From JANSWP01 sp041941305 (lineage in GTDB: Bacteria > Bacteroidota > Bacteroidia > Chitinophagales > Saprospiraceae): DNA of 64,000 nt. The notes under the pieces were generated by a model. That model saw only the letters and a program-made list of their open reading frames with translations. It did not search any database and was not told the DNA's origin. Made by a program: the position numbers and the translations under genes. The stretch lies in the NCBI GenBank assembly GCA_041941305.1, contig JBGTQJ010000012.1, positions 124,001 through 188,000 on the forward strand, written 5' to 3'. Positions within the stretch are counted from its first letter, which is position 1. Every line of letters begins with the position of its first letter. This document shows, piece after piece, positions 1 to 9,486 of this stretch.

Positions 1-937
1 TAATCTCATAATTCTCTCTATGTTTTAATACTCCATCCTGGTGAATTCCTGAAGAATGAGCAAATGCATTTCTTCCAACGATAGCTTTATTTGGTTGAAC
101 TGGCATCCGCATCATTTTTGAAATCAATAAACTCAAAGGATAAATTTTACGAGTTTTAATATTGGAGTGCAGGTTCAACGTATTATGAGTCTTTAAAATC
201 ATAGCTACTTCTTCAAGGGAGGTATTTCCAGCTCTTTCCCCTATTCCATTTATCGTAACCTCTACTTGCCTTGCCCCGTTTATTATTCCGGCTATCGTAT
301 TGGCAGTAGCCATTCCCAAATCATTGTGGCAATGGCAAGAAATAATTGCTTGTTCAATATTGGAGACATTTTCTTTTAAAAAGCGAATTTTCCTTCCATA
401 TTCTTCCGGCAAACAATAACCAGTTGTATCTGGAATATTCACCACTGTTGCACCTGCCGCGATGACAGCTTCAATCATTTGAGCAAGAAACACATTATCT
501 GCACGACCTGCATCTTCAGCATAAAACTCCACATCCTGTACATACTTTTTAGCATGTTTAACAGCTGCTACTCCTCTCTCAATGACCTGCTCTCTGGTAC
601 TTTTAAATTTATGTTTGATATGATAATCTGAAGACCCTATCCCTGTATGGATTCTTGGTCTTTTGGCATATTTGAGAGACTCGGCAGCCACATCAATATC
701 TTTCTCTACTGCTCTCGTCAAAGCACATATGGTTGGATTTTTAACAACTTTGGAAATTGCTACCACTGATTGAAAATCACCTGGGCTGGAAATGGGAAAA
801 CCTGCCTCGATAATATCAACTCCCAATGCCTCCAGCTGTTTAGCTATCTCAATTTTTTCATTCGTATTTAACTGACAACCAGGGACTTGTTCGCCATCTC
901 GCAAAGTAGTATCGAAGAAATAAATTTTTTCAGACAT
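1..937 (-). CDS. leuA: 2-isopropylmalate synthase, C-terminus cut by window edge
   Basis: The enzyme condenses acetyl-CoA with 2-oxoisovalerate, the first committed step of leucine synthesis in the cytoplasm. The frame opens at an ATG (935-937) and stays open to base 1, giving about 312 visible residues. The N-terminus carries the DTTLRDGEQ motif of the DRE-TIM metallolyase fold, and about two thirds along it shows SCHCHNDLGMATAN, whose HxH pair binds the catalytic metal, followed by NGIGERAGN. The C-terminal regulatory (LeuA dimer) domain lies outside the window, so leucine feedback cannot be judged. It is the last visible gene of a minus-strand leuC-leuD-leuB-leuA run and starts 44 bp after leuB ends. 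A homocitrate or citramalate synthase is possible in principle, but the leu neighbours make leuA much the best reading. Confidence 0.95.
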   Translation of the reverse strand, partial: MSEKIYFFDTTLRDGEQVPGCQLNTNEKIEIAKQLEALGVDIIEAGFPISSPGDFQSVVAISKVVKNPTICALTRAVEKDIDVAAESLKYAKRPRIHTGIGSSDYHIKHKFKSTREQVIERGVAAVKHAKKYVQDVEFYAEDAGRADNVFLAQMIEAVIAAGATVVNIPDTTGYCLPEEYGRKIRFLKENVSNIEQAIISCHCHNDLGMATANTIAGIINGARQVEVTINGIGERAGNTSLEEVAMILKTHNTLNLHSNIKTRKIYPLSLLISKMMRMPVQPNKAIVGRNAFAHSSGIHQDGVLKHRENYEI

Positions 938-981
938 AATGTGATATTTGAGTGTTTAAAGAAGTTTTGATTGTATTAAGG

Positions 982-2079
982 TCAATTTAAAACAGTTGTT
1001 TTCGTTTGAATAAAAGTTAAAATTTTAGCGCCTATTTGATCTGTACCCAATATTTTTTCTGCTTTGGTATTTGCATCTGCAATGTCTATAGTTCTATAAC
1101 CTGCTTTCAATATTTCGTCAATTGCTCCAATCACTGTATCACTTTCTTCTTTTAGACCAAATGCTATATCAAGCATTAATGCCACAGATAGAATAGTAGC
1201 TATTGGATTTGCAATTCCCTTACCAGCAATATCTGGAGCGGAGCCATGCACAGGTTCGTACATGCCCACCAAATCTCCAATAGATGCAGATGGTAATAGT
1301 CCTAGAGAACCTGAAATTTGGGAAGCTTCATCTGTCAATATATCTCCAAACATATTGCCAGTCAAAACAACATCAAATTGCCTGGGGTCTCGTATCAACT
1401 GCATTGCAGCATTGTCGATAAACATGTAATTTACTGCTACATCAGGAAATTTGTTTTCCATTTCCTGGATAACTTCGCGCCATAATCTGGATACTTCTAG
1501 CACATTGGCTTTATCAACAGAGTGAAGTATTTTCCTACGGTTTTGAGCAGCTTTAAATGCTTTTTCAGCAATTCTACGCACCTCCAATTTGGAATAAATC
1601 ATTGTACTAATTGCAACCTCACCATCATTAGTGCGCTCACTTGGTTGTCCAAAATAAATTCCACCTGTCAACTCCCTGAAAAATAAAATATCTGCCCCTC
1701 TAATGACCTCAGCTTTCAAGCTAGAAGCATGTATGAGTTCATCAAAAATCTTGATGGGACGCAAATTGGCGTACAAGCCCAATTCTTTTCTCAATCTCAA
1801 TAATCCCTGCTCGGGTCTTATTTTTAGAGTAGGATTATTATCATACATTGGATGTCCTACTGCTCCAAGTAGGACCGCATCAGCATTTTTGCAGATTTGT
1901 AATGTGTCATCAGGTAATGGATTCCCCGTCTTTTCAATCCCGGAATGACCTATTAAACCATCCTCAAACGTAAAAGAATGACCAAAACAAGAACCGATTT
2001 CTTCCAGGACTCTCTTACCCCATTGAGTTACTTCTTTACCAATGCCATCTCCAGCTAATATTGCAATTTTCTTTTGCAT
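982..2079 (-). CDS. leuB: 3-isopropylmalate dehydrogenase
   Basis: This NAD-dependent enzyme oxidises and decarboxylates 3-isopropylmalate in leucine synthesis. The 365 residues match the usual family length. The N-terminus has IAILAGDGIGKEV. Further along are RPEQGLLRLRKELGLYANLRP (the substrate arginines), a DKANVL segment, the GNMFGDILTDEAS metal-binding stretch, and GLLPSASIGD followed by EPVHGSAPDIAGKGIANP at the cofactor site. It sits between leuD (upstream) and leuA (downstream) on the minus strand and is expected to be cotranscribed with them. A 103-bp gap containing a hairpin separates it from leuD. Confidence 0.97.
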   Translation of the reverse strand: MQKKIAILAGDGIGKEVTQWGKRVLEEIGSCFGHSFTFEDGLIGHSGIEKTGNPLPDDTLQICKNADAVLLGAVGHPMYDNNPTLKIRPEQGLLRLRKELGLYANLRPIKIFDELIHASSLKAEVIRGADILFFRELTGGIYFGQPSERTNDGEVAISTMIYSKLEVRRIAEKAFKAAQNRRKILHSVDKANVLEVSRLWREVIQEMENKFPDVAVNYMFIDNAAMQLIRDPRQFDVVLTGNMFGDILTDEASQISGSLGLLPSASIGDLVGMYEPVHGSAPDIAGKGIANPIATILSVALMLDIAFGLKEESDTVIGAIDEILKAGYRTIDIADANTKAEKILGTDQIGAKILTFIQTKTTVLN

Positions 2080-2109
2080 ATATTTTTATGATTATCAAAT
2101 AGTTAAGGC

Positions 2110-2162
2110 GATCAAAAGCAAAAAGAAAATCAGTGTTTCCTTTTTGCTTTTTTTGTTTGATC
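2110..2162 (-). promoter_or_regulatory. hairpin between leuD and leuB
   Basis: The leuD-leuB gap can fold into a two-part stem. GATCAAA (2110-2116) pairs with TTTGATC (2156-2162), and inside it AGCAAAAAG (2117-2125) pairs with CTTTTTGCT (2140-2148). In the minus-strand transcript the inner arm ends in a U-rich run, so partial termination or an mRNA processing or stability site is possible. No leader peptide or T-box is visible. The function is inference only. Confidence 0.35.
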
Positions 2163-2182
2163 ACCAAACGTTTGAGATAGGT

Positions 2183-2779
2183 TTAATTTAAAAAAAAAAA
2201 ATGCCCATTCTCAAAAGATTCTATTGCCGATCTTTTTGATAAGATATATTCCAAATCACTATAACCGTTCAACAGACATTCTTTTTTGTAGGGATTTATT
2301 TCAAAATTTGTAAACAGTTCCGCTTCCTTACATATTAATGTTTGATTGGCTAAGTCTACTTCAAAAATCGAATTTGGGTTGGCCTCTATTTGTAAGAATA
2401 TTTTTTCCAGGGTCGATTCTGAAACCTGTATTGGGAGTATTCCATTATTCAAAGCATTGCCTTTAAATATATCTGCGAAAAAACTGGATATCACCACTTT
2501 AAAACCGTAGTCCCCAATTGCCCAGGCTGCATGTTCCCTACTTGATCCACAACCGAAGTTTTTACCTGCAACCAATATATCACCCTTGTAAATAGGATTA
2601 TTGAGTACAAAATTTTTGTTTTCAATTGTACCTTCTTTATATCTCCAGTCTCGAAATAAATTATCTCCAAAACCTTCTCGGGAAGTTGCTTTTAAAAACC
2701 TTGCTGGAATGATTTGATCCGTATCAACATTTTCAATAGGCAAGGGTACACAGCTTGATGATATTTGTTTAAATGACAT
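2183..2779 (-). CDS. leuD: 3-isopropylmalate dehydratase small subunit
   Basis: This is the swivelling small subunit of isopropylmalate isomerase and works with LeuC. The 198 residues are a normal length. Diagnostic segments are the N-terminal VDTDQIIPARFLK and the GKNFGCGSSREHAAWAIGDYG loop that closes over the substrate. The ATG lies 35 bp after leuC ends, and the order leuC then leuD is the standard one. The C-terminal part (FENGHFFFLN) is not informative. Confidence 0.96.
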   Translation of the reverse strand: MSFKQISSSCVPLPIENVDTDQIIPARFLKATSREGFGDNLFRDWRYKEGTIENKNFVLNNPIYKGDILVAGKNFGCGSSREHAAWAIGDYGFKVVISSFFADIFKGNALNNGILPIQVSESTLEKIFLQIEANPNSIFEVDLANQTLICKEAELFTNFEINPYKKECLLNGYSDLEYILSKRSAIESFENGHFFFLN

Positions 2780-2814
2780 TTTATTTTATGGATTAAAAAG
2801 TGGTAAAAATGAGA

Positions 2815-4218
2815 TTATAGTAACTCCCGAACATCTGTTATCTTGCCAGTTACTGCCGCTGCTGCCGCCATTAAAGGGCTAGCCAAAAAGGTCCTGGATC
2901 CTGGACCTTGTCTTCCTTCAAAATTTCGATTGGAAGTGGATACACAATACTTCCCAACGGGAATTTTATCTTCATTCATAGCTAAACAAGCTGAACATCC
3001 AGGCTGCCTTAATTCAAACCCTGCTTCATTAAAGATTTTGTCGAGTCCTTCAATTTTGGCCTGCTTTTCAACCTGTTTTGACCCGGGTACAATCCAGACT
3101 TTCACATCTTTGGCTTTTTGTTTTCCTTTAACAAATTCAGCTACTGTCCTTAAATCTTCAATTCTTGAATTTGTACAACTTCCGATAAATACGTAATCAA
3201 TCTTTTTTCCGGTCAAAGCCTGCCTTTCTTCCAACCCCATATAACCCAAGGCTTTTTCCATTTCCGTTTTACTTCCATTTACTGCTGTTTCGGGAATATT
3301 TTCAGAAATTTTGATACCCATTCCAGGATTGGTGCCATATGTTATCATGGGTTCAATGTTGACCGCATCAAAAATGTATTGCTTATTATATTTTGCACCT
3401 TCGTCAGTTGGTAGGTCTTTCCAATAAGAAATTGCATTTTCCCATGCTTCTCCATATGGTGCATGGGCTTTGCCTTTTAGATACTCAAAGGTAGTTTCAT
3501 CAGGAGCTATCATTCCTCCTCTGGCACCCATTTCAATGCTCATGTTACAAATAGTCATCCTCGCCTCCATGGACAAACTTCGAATTGCAGTTCCACAATA
3601 TTCAACAAAGTAACCCGTACCTCCAGAAGCAGAAATTTGAGAAATGATATAAAGTATGATGTCTTTGGAAAGCACTCCTTGCCCCAATTCACCATTCACC
3701 TCAATTTTCATTGTTTTGGGCTTGTATTGCAAAAGGCACTGAGTCGCTAAAACTTGTTCAACCTGGCTGGTTCCAATTCCAAATGCAATGCTTCCAAAAG
3801 CTCCATGCGTAGAGGTATGGCTATCACCACATACAATCGTCATTCCTGGCATTGTTAAACCCAGTTCAGGTCCTATGACATGAACAATACCTTGCCTTTC
3901 ATGACCCAAATTGTACAATTCCACTCCAAATTCATCGCAGTTTTTTTCTAAAGCTTCAACTTGAAATCTGGATAATTCATCCACAATTGGTAAGTGTTGA
4001 TTCACCGTTGGGACATTGTGGTCGGCGGTTGCAATCGTTTGATTCGGCCTAAATACAGGAAGACTATTTTTCCTTAAACCATCAAAAGCCTGCGGAGAGG
4101 TTACCTCATGAATGAATTGTCGATCGATGTATAATAAGTCAGGGTAATCCTTTTTTGATTCTACTACATGGGCATCCCATATTTTATCGAATAAAGTTTT
4201 CGGTTCCTTTTTTTTCAT
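2815..4218 (-). CDS. leuC: 3-isopropylmalate dehydratase large subunit
   Basis: This aconitase-family [4Fe-4S] enzyme interconverts 2- and 3-isopropylmalate together with LeuD. The 467 residues are full length. It shows ATADHNVPT near the N-terminus, VCGDSHTSTHGAFGSIAFGIGTSQVE, and the cluster cysteines in FIGSCTNSRIEDL and PGCSACLAMN. It is the promoter-proximal gene of the leu operon. The 178-bp gap to the divergent gene at 4397 should hold its promoter, but I find no convincing TAnnTTTG box there. Confidence 0.97.
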   Translation of the reverse strand: MKKKEPKTLFDKIWDAHVVESKKDYPDLLYIDRQFIHEVTSPQAFDGLRKNSLPVFRPNQTIATADHNVPTVNQHLPIVDELSRFQVEALEKNCDEFGVELYNLGHERQGIVHVIGPELGLTMPGMTIVCGDSHTSTHGAFGSIAFGIGTSQVEQVLATQCLLQYKPKTMKIEVNGELGQGVLSKDIILYIISQISASGGTGYFVEYCGTAIRSLSMEARMTICNMSIEMGARGGMIAPDETTFEYLKGKAHAPYGEAWENAISYWKDLPTDEGAKYNKQYIFDAVNIEPMITYGTNPGMGIKISENIPETAVNGSKTEMEKALGYMGLEERQALTGKKIDYVFIGSCTNSRIEDLRTVAEFVKGKQKAKDVKVWIVPGSKQVEKQAKIEGLDKIFNEAGFELRQPGCSACLAMNEDKIPVGKYCVSTSNRNFEGRQGPGSRTFLASPLMAAAAAVTGKITDVRELL

Positions 4219-4396
4219 AGAAAATATTTAATATTGGCGCTTTAAGTCCTTACCTGATATTTTCTTAGCGATATGTAAAACTACAGCCCGATTACTTAAT
4301 CTCAGAATAAAAAGAAAATACCCTTACGATAGCCAAATAGAAATTTAATTTTTACAAACAATTGATTTCCAATTACTTAAAATTTGCATTTCTACA

Positions 4397-5965
4397 ATGC
4401 CCAGTACTCAAACAGACAATTTATTCAAACTTATCAAGACCTTATCCAAGTCTGAAAAAAGAAGCTTTAAACTTTATGTCAATCGTATTGGAGGAGGTGA
4501 GACTGCCAAGTTTATCCAATTATTCGATGTTTTGGACAAACAAAATAAATATGAAGAAGAATCAATTTTTTCCAAAATACCTTCGATAAAGAGGAGTCAG
4601 CTTTCCAATTTAAAAAGGCACCTTTATAAGCAAATTTTAATCAGCCTCCGGCTTATACATATTTCAAAAAACATTGATATTGAAATTCGTGAACAAATAG
4701 ACTTTGCAAGGATCCTTTATGGTAAAGGATTGTTTCTTCAGAGTTTGAAAATATTGGATCGAATAAAAATTATTGCCAAAGATGCCCATCAGGATTTATT
4801 GCATTTGGAAATAATTGAGTTTGAAAAATTAATAGAATCCCGCCACATCACTCGTAGTTTGGAAAATCGTTCTGACGAGTTAGCCGTAAGCTCTTCCAAA
4901 AGAGGTCAAGTTATTCTGAATGCTGGAAAATTGTCAAATTTGGCCTTGAAACTGTATGGATATTACGTCAAAATAGGGCATATAAAAACGGAAAAGGGAG
5001 CATATGTAGTGCAAGAATTATTCAAATCCCATTTCGCAGGAGTAAAAGTACAAGGCTTGACTTTTTATGAAAAAATCTACTTATTTCAAGCTTATGTCTG
5101 GTATTACTATATTCTCCAAAATTTCCCAATGCATTACCGTTACACCCAAAAGTGGGTCGATTTATTCGAGTCCTTTCCTGAAATGAAAATTAAGGATATG
5201 GATTTGTATATGAGGGGCTTGCATAATTTACTTGGCTCCATGTTTTATACTTCCTACTATGAAAAATTTAATAGTACCTTAAATCAATTAGAGGAATTTT
5301 GCACCAAAAATTCGAAAGACTTTAATACGAATTCAGAAGTGTTGGCCTTCCTATATCTATATACAGCAAAAATTAACAAACATTTCATGGAAGGTACTTT
5401 TTCGGATGGGTTAATAATGATCCCAGGTTTTGAAAAATCATTGAAAAAATATGAAATGCATCTGGATAGTCACCGAATTCTTGTATTCTATTATAAAGTA
5501 GCATGCCTTTATTTTAGCAGTGGTGATAATGGTGCTGCTTTGGATTATTTGAATAAAATAATCAACTATAAAGCTGGAAATTTAAGGACGGATATTCAGT
5601 GTTATGCAAGAATTCTTCACTTGATAGCCCATTATGAAATGAAACATTACAATCTACTTGATTATTTGGTGAAATCTGTTTATCGGTTTCTTGGCAAAAT
5701 GGAAGACTTAAACATCGTTCAACGAGAAATACTTCGATTTTTAAAAAGAGAATTGTACAGTGATCCCAAAAGGTTGAGAAATGCCTTTATTAAACTAAAA
5801 GAATTGTTGGCTCCATATGAAACTCATCCATTTGAGCGTAGGTCATTTTTATATTTAGACATTATATCGTGGTTGGAAAGTAAAATTGATAATCTTCCTG
5901 TTCAGGAAGTTATTCGCAGGAAATTTTTAAATGCAAAAAAAAGGAATCTGAATTCAAATTCATGA
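4397..5965 (+). CDS. conserved helical protein of unknown function
   Basis: A 522-residue soluble protein without signal peptide or membrane segment. It begins with DNLFKLIKTLSKSEKRSFKLYVNRI, an opening I recognise from uncharacterised Bacteroidota proteins. The rest is rich in Leu, Lys, Tyr and Phe and reads as repeated amphipathic helices, perhaps TPR-like, with no catalytic motif I can name. It is divergent from leuC and convergent with the thioredoxin-like gene, so it forms its own transcription unit ending at the hairpin just after its stop codon. An upstream ATG in another frame (4362) gives only a short overlapping frame and was not used. Confidence 0.8.
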   Translation: MPSTQTDNLFKLIKTLSKSEKRSFKLYVNRIGGGETAKFIQLFDVLDKQNKYEEESIFSKIPSIKRSQLSNLKRHLYKQILISLRLIHISKNIDIEIREQIDFARILYGKGLFLQSLKILDRIKIIAKDAHQDLLHLEIIEFEKLIESRHITRSLENRSDELAVSSSKRGQVILNAGKLSNLALKLYGYYVKIGHIKTEKGAYVVQELFKSHFAGVKVQGLTFYEKIYLFQAYVWYYYILQNFPMHYRYTQKWVDLFESFPEMKIKDMDLYMRGLHNLLGSMFYTSYYEKFNSTLNQLEEFCTKNSKDFNTNSEVLAFLYLYTAKINKHFMEGTFSDGLIMIPGFEKSLKKYEMHLDSHRILVFYYKVACLYFSSGDNGAALDYLNKIINYKAGNLRTDIQCYARILHLIAHYEMKHYNLLDYLVKSVYRFLGKMEDLNIVQREILRFLKRELYSDPKRLRNAFIKLKELLAPYETHPFERRSFLYLDIISWLESKIDNLPVQEVIRRKFLNAKKRNLNSNS

Positions 5966-5970
5966 TGCAT

Positions 5971-6003
5971 TAATCCTGTGGCCCATAATAGGATTAATTT
6001 TTT
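5971..6003. terminator. bidirectional terminator between convergent genes
   Basis: TAATCCT (5971-5977) and AGGATTA (5990-5996) form a 7-bp stem with a 12-nt loop, followed on the plus strand by a T run. It sits 5 bp past the stop of the upstream plus-strand gene. Its right arm includes the stop codon of the convergent thioredoxin-like gene. Confidence 0.6.
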
Positions 6004-6566
6004 ACATTATAAATTTTTGGCATGGGTTTGTAATCTCTCTGATAAGCCGACCAAGGCTTCTTTTTGTGCATATCTTTAGCAAAATAGGTCACAATTTGTT
6101 CAAATACCAATGGGTCTTTATAACCAGGAATGGATTGAATAACATTCAACTCTTCATTTAAGAATACCAATGTTGGAAAGCTAAGTCTTCCATTTGTGAT
6201 TTCTGCAGCAAGTTCATGATACCCCCTTCTACCACTTTTTACATATTTGTAAGTCTTTCCTTTAAATACAATATCCTCTTTGTATTCGGCATCAAACTTT
6301 ATAGCATAATAATTATCATTTAAATATTGGGCTAAATGATCTTTTTGAAAAGTAGCTGTATCCATTTTTTTACACCAACCACACCATTGTGTAAAAACAT
6401 CAATGACAACTTTTCTAGGTTCTTTTTCCATTTGTGCCTGAACCTCTTCCCAACTTATCCATTTGATTGAAGCCTGATTTTCTTTAAAGGAATCATCAGT
6501 GTTTGTAAATGAGAACATGAATAGGGTAAAAACCCCCAGACTAAAAGCAACTCCTATTTTTCTCAT
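5994..6566 (-). CDS. secreted thioredoxin-like protein
   Basis: A 190-residue protein with a signal peptide (MRKIGVAFSLGVFTLFMFSF) and a thioredoxin fold in the periplasm or at the cell surface. The redox motif is WCGWCKKMD. It is followed by a region resembling the thioredoxin-like DUF255/thioredoxin_7 proteins (FPTLVFLNEELNVIQSIPGY, with the cis-proline in SFPT). The likely role is reduction or shuffling of disulfides in exported proteins. The frame extends upstream to 6632, but the ATG at 6566 gives a proper signal peptide and a TACTTTTG box lies just upstream of it, so the shorter form is chosen. The partner and substrate are unknown. Confidence 0.85.
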   Translation of the reverse strand: MRKIGVAFSLGVFTLFMFSFTNTDDSFKENQASIKWISWEEVQAQMEKEPRKVVIDVFTQWCGWCKKMDTATFQKDHLAQYLNDNYYAIKFDAEYKEDIVFKGKTYKYVKSGRRGYHELAAEITNGRLSFPTLVFLNEELNVIQSIPGYKDPLVFEQIVTYFAKDMHKKKPWSAYQRDYKPMPKIYNVKN

Positions 6567-6593
6567 TGTTATAATAATTTTCGTTTCAGTTAG

Positions 6594-6601
6594 CAAAAGT
6601 A
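6594..6601 (-). promoter_or_regulatory. putative -7 box of the thioredoxin-like gene
   Basis: Read on the minus strand, the sequence is TACTTTTG, matching the Bacteroidota -7 consensus TAnnTTTG and lying 27 bp before the chosen ATG. No clear TTG is found at the matching -33 distance. Confidence 0.4.
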
Positions 6602-6662
6602 ATAACAAGTCAACAATAATTGAAAACCTCATGTGGTACTACTTAGCGATTTTAATGAAAGA

Positions 6663-7706
6663 TTAACTTAACTCAGTGTGATTTTGAATAACTGTTAATT
6701 TGTCATTTCCTATTTTTTGATTTATCACAACTTTTCCAATTAAATCTGGTTTCTTTATCCCTTCATAAATCAAGGTACTTCCAGTTAATATTCTCGCTTC
6801 ATCCCATAAATTTTTATCAATAAACTTTTGAAGTGTAAAGGCTCCGCCTTCAATTATCATCGAAGTTATTTTCCTGTCATATAATGATTGAAGGAGATTT
6901 GTTAATAATTGATCATCAAAAGGTAGGTTCAAGTTTTCAAGATCCATATGTTTTAAATCTTCTTTTTGTTTTTCAGAGACCAATATTGTTTCAACCTTTT
7001 TGTCGAAAAGGTATAATGAGGAGGATAGTTTTAGTTCTTTATCTATGAATATTCTAAGTGGATTATTTCCATAAAAAAGTCGATTGGTCAATTTTGGATT
7101 ATCCACAATTGCAGTTTTGGTTCCTACCAAAATTGCGTCTATTTCAGAACGCCATTTATGTACCAGCCGTTTTGTTAATGAATTCGTCAACCAGATTTGT
7201 TCGTTTTGTTTGGCAAACAATCCATCTTTTGACAATGCATACTTTAAAATTATATAAGGCCGCTTTTTAGAAACATAGGTATTTCGAAAACGAACTAACC
7301 ACCTACCTTCACTTTCCAAAATTCCGGCTTTCACCTCTACATTTCCCTTTTTTAAAATTTCCAATCCTTTTCCAGCTACGCCAGGGCTTTCATCTAAACA
7401 AGAAATTACGACTCTTGGAACTTTGTTTTCCAAAATTAGATTGGTACATGGCGGAGTATTTCCAAAAACACAACAAGGTTCAAGTGATACATATAATGTT
7501 GACAATTTAATAAGATGCTGATCGGACTCTCTTACACTACTCAAAGCATTTACTTCCGCATGAGCTCCTCCATAAACCTGATGCCAGCCCTCTCCTATTA
7601 CTTTGCCATTGTAGACCAAAACTGCTCCAACCATTGGGTTTGGAGAAACCTTTCCACTTCCTAATCTAGCTAACTGAAAACAACGCTTCATAAATAATTC
7701 GTCCAT
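6663..7706 (-). CDS. ribD: bifunctional riboflavin deaminase/reductase RibD
   Basis: RibD deaminates the pyrimidine product of GTP cyclohydrolase II and then reduces its ribose side chain in riboflavin synthesis. From the ATG at 7706 it has 347 residues, starting MDELFMKRCFQLA, which is the usual family opening. The deaminase zinc site is GGAHAEVNAL plus SLEPCCVFGNTPPCTNLI. The reductase half carries RPYIILKYALSKDG and the C-terminal MIIEGGAFTLQKFI segment. The frame extends to 7850 and an ATG at 7724 is also possible, but the hydrophobic extra N-terminus is not a family feature. No other rib gene is in the window. Confidence 0.92.
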   Translation of the reverse strand: MDELFMKRCFQLARLGSGKVSPNPMVGAVLVYNGKVIGEGWHQVYGGAHAEVNALSSVRESDQHLIKLSTLYVSLEPCCVFGNTPPCTNLILENKVPRVVISCLDESPGVAGKGLEILKKGNVEVKAGILESEGRWLVRFRNTYVSKKRPYIILKYALSKDGLFAKQNEQIWLTNSLTKRLVHKWRSEIDAILVGTKTAIVDNPKLTNRLFYGNNPLRIFIDKELKLSSSLYLFDKKVETILVSEKQKEDLKHMDLENLNLPFDDQLLTNLLQSLYDRKITSMIIEGGAFTLQKFIDKNLWDEARILTGSTLIYEGIKKPDLIGKVVINQKIGNDKLTVIQNHTELS

Positions 7707-8065
7707 AAAATTCCGCTTAATCATTTTTGCAAATGTGCAAAAACCCAAAATCAAAATGATAGATAAGGCAAAAAAATATAGTAATAGCAACTTTTCTACC
7801 CTTTTTGCGTCTTTAATGGGTCTACCTTTGTTAATCGAGGCAAAAAACACCCACCAAAAATTTTATGTTTTTAAAAGTGGTAATACCTAGAAGGTACAAG
7901 GTCAAATATCAATTATTTTTTTGGGCAATCACTTTTGAATATTTTGAACAATTCTCCAGAAGGATTTGTCTAACGAATTACACTAATTCATCCAATTATC
8001 AACTTGCTTTATCAAAAAAAGCAGAAATTCGCGTGCCTAATTTAAAATCAAAAATTTTTTTATTT

Positions 8066-9385
8066 ATGAAGCAGAAAATCCTGACTTTATCTATTCTTTT
8101 ATCAGGTATTTTTTCCATGAACGCACAAATGAATAACATCGAGTTTGTGGAATACGACCTGGATAATGGATTACATGTTATTTTACATGAAGACAATTCC
8201 ACCCCGATTGTTGCAGTATCTGTTTTGTACCATGTTGGATCAAAAAATGAAAAACCAGATAGAACAGGTTTTGCCCATTTTTTTGAACATTTATTGTTTG
8301 AAGGATCAGAAAATATCGAAAGAGGACAGTTTGACAAGTATATACAAAATGCGGGAGGTATGCTCAATGCAAATACTTCCTGGGATCGAACCTTTTATTT
8401 TGAAGTTTTGCCTTCCAATCAATTAGAATTAGGACTCTGGCTGGAATCTGAAAGAATGTTGCATGCCAAAGTTGATCAGAAAGGAGTTGAAACTCAACGC
8501 GAAGTAGTAAAAGAAGAAAGAAGACAAAGAGTTGATAATCAGCCTTATGGTAGTCTTCTTGAAGAAACTTTCAAAAGAGCTTACACGGAGCACCCCTATC
8601 AATGGCCTATCATAGGGTATATGGATCATTTGGATGCTGCTCAAGAGGAAGACTATATTCAATTTTATAAAGATTTTTATGTTCCAAACAATGCAGTTCT
8701 GTCTATTGCTGGTGATATCGATATTGACCAGGCCAAAGAATGGATAGAAAAATATTTCAGTGGCATTCCAAGAGGTAAAGATCCCTATCGACCCAATATT
8801 GTAGAACCTGCCCTTGGAGGGGAAATTAGAGACACTGTTCCTGATAATATTCAGTTACCAGCTGTAGTCCAGGCTTATCGTATTCCAGCTCAAGGAACTG
8901 AGGATTTTTATGCCGTCAGTATGTTTGCTCAATTGCTTTCACAGGGTCAAAGCTCTAGACTTTATAAAAAATTGGTAGATGAAGAGCAAAAAGCTTTATT
9001 TGCGGGCAACTTTCCTTTATCAATGGAGGATCCAGGTTTAGCGTTGGCTTTTGCAATTACAAGTATGGGCAGTGATCCCAAAGACGTAGAAGCTTTGATG
9101 GATGCAGAGATTATGAGAGCCCAAACAGAGTTGATTTCTGAAGATGAATTTCAAAAATTACGCAATCAGGTTGAAAATGATTTTATCTCTGGCAATTCCA
9201 GTGTAAGAGGAATTGCTGAAAGCTTGGCTAATTATCATACTTACTTTGGAGATGCAAACCTGATTAATACAGAAATAGATCGATACCTGGCTGTCACCCG
9301 CGAAGATATTCGAAATGTTGCCAGGAAGTATTTTACCCCAGATAATCGAGTGGTTTTGTATTATGTTCCAAAAGCCCAACCTTAA
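8066..9385 (+). CDS. M16 zinc metallopeptidase, catalytic member
   Basis: A 439-residue pitrilysin/insulinase-family peptidase with a signal peptide (MKQKILTLSILLSGIFSMNAQ), so periplasmic or outer-membrane associated. The inverted zinc motif HFFEH lies at residues 71-75. The downstream glutamate that completes the site lies in the segment REVVKEERRQR, and the M16C half follows from about residue 185. It is paired with a second M16 gene 101 bp downstream that lacks the zinc motif, the usual active/inactive arrangement of bacterial M16B enzymes. The frame is open back to 7865, but the ATG at 8066 starts the signal peptide and is preferred. The substrate is unknown. Confidence 0.92.
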   Translation: MKQKILTLSILLSGIFSMNAQMNNIEFVEYDLDNGLHVILHEDNSTPIVAVSVLYHVGSKNEKPDRTGFAHFFEHLLFEGSENIERGQFDKYIQNAGGMLNANTSWDRTFYFEVLPSNQLELGLWLESERMLHAKVDQKGVETQREVVKEERRQRVDNQPYGSLLEETFKRAYTEHPYQWPIIGYMDHLDAAQEEDYIQFYKDFYVPNNAVLSIAGDIDIDQAKEWIEKYFSGIPRGKDPYRPNIVEPALGGEIRDTVPDNIQLPAVVQAYRIPAQGTEDFYAVSMFAQLLSQGQSSRLYKKLVDEEQKALFAGNFPLSMEDPGLALAFAITSMGSDPKDVEALMDAEIMRAQTELISEDEFQKLRNQVENDFISGNSSVRGIAESLANYHTYFGDANLINTEIDRYLAVTREDIRNVARKYFTPDNRVVLYYVPKAQP

Positions 9386-9486
9386 TTTGTTTCAATGTTT
9401 TTGAGATTAAAGTCTATGCTAATTGTCAAGCAAAAATCTTAAATCTTTATTAGCTATTGAAAATGTTTTGAAAGAAATTTATAACA

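Noticed and set aside
1703..3196. Plus-strand open frames inside leuB and leuC
   Set aside because: They are antisense shadows of strongly conserved coding sequence and have no independent support.
7706..8065. Extended N-termini of RibD and the first M16 peptidase
   Set aside because: The open frames extend toward each other, but the extra residues match neither family. The inner ATGs give the normal RibD opening and a proper signal peptide.
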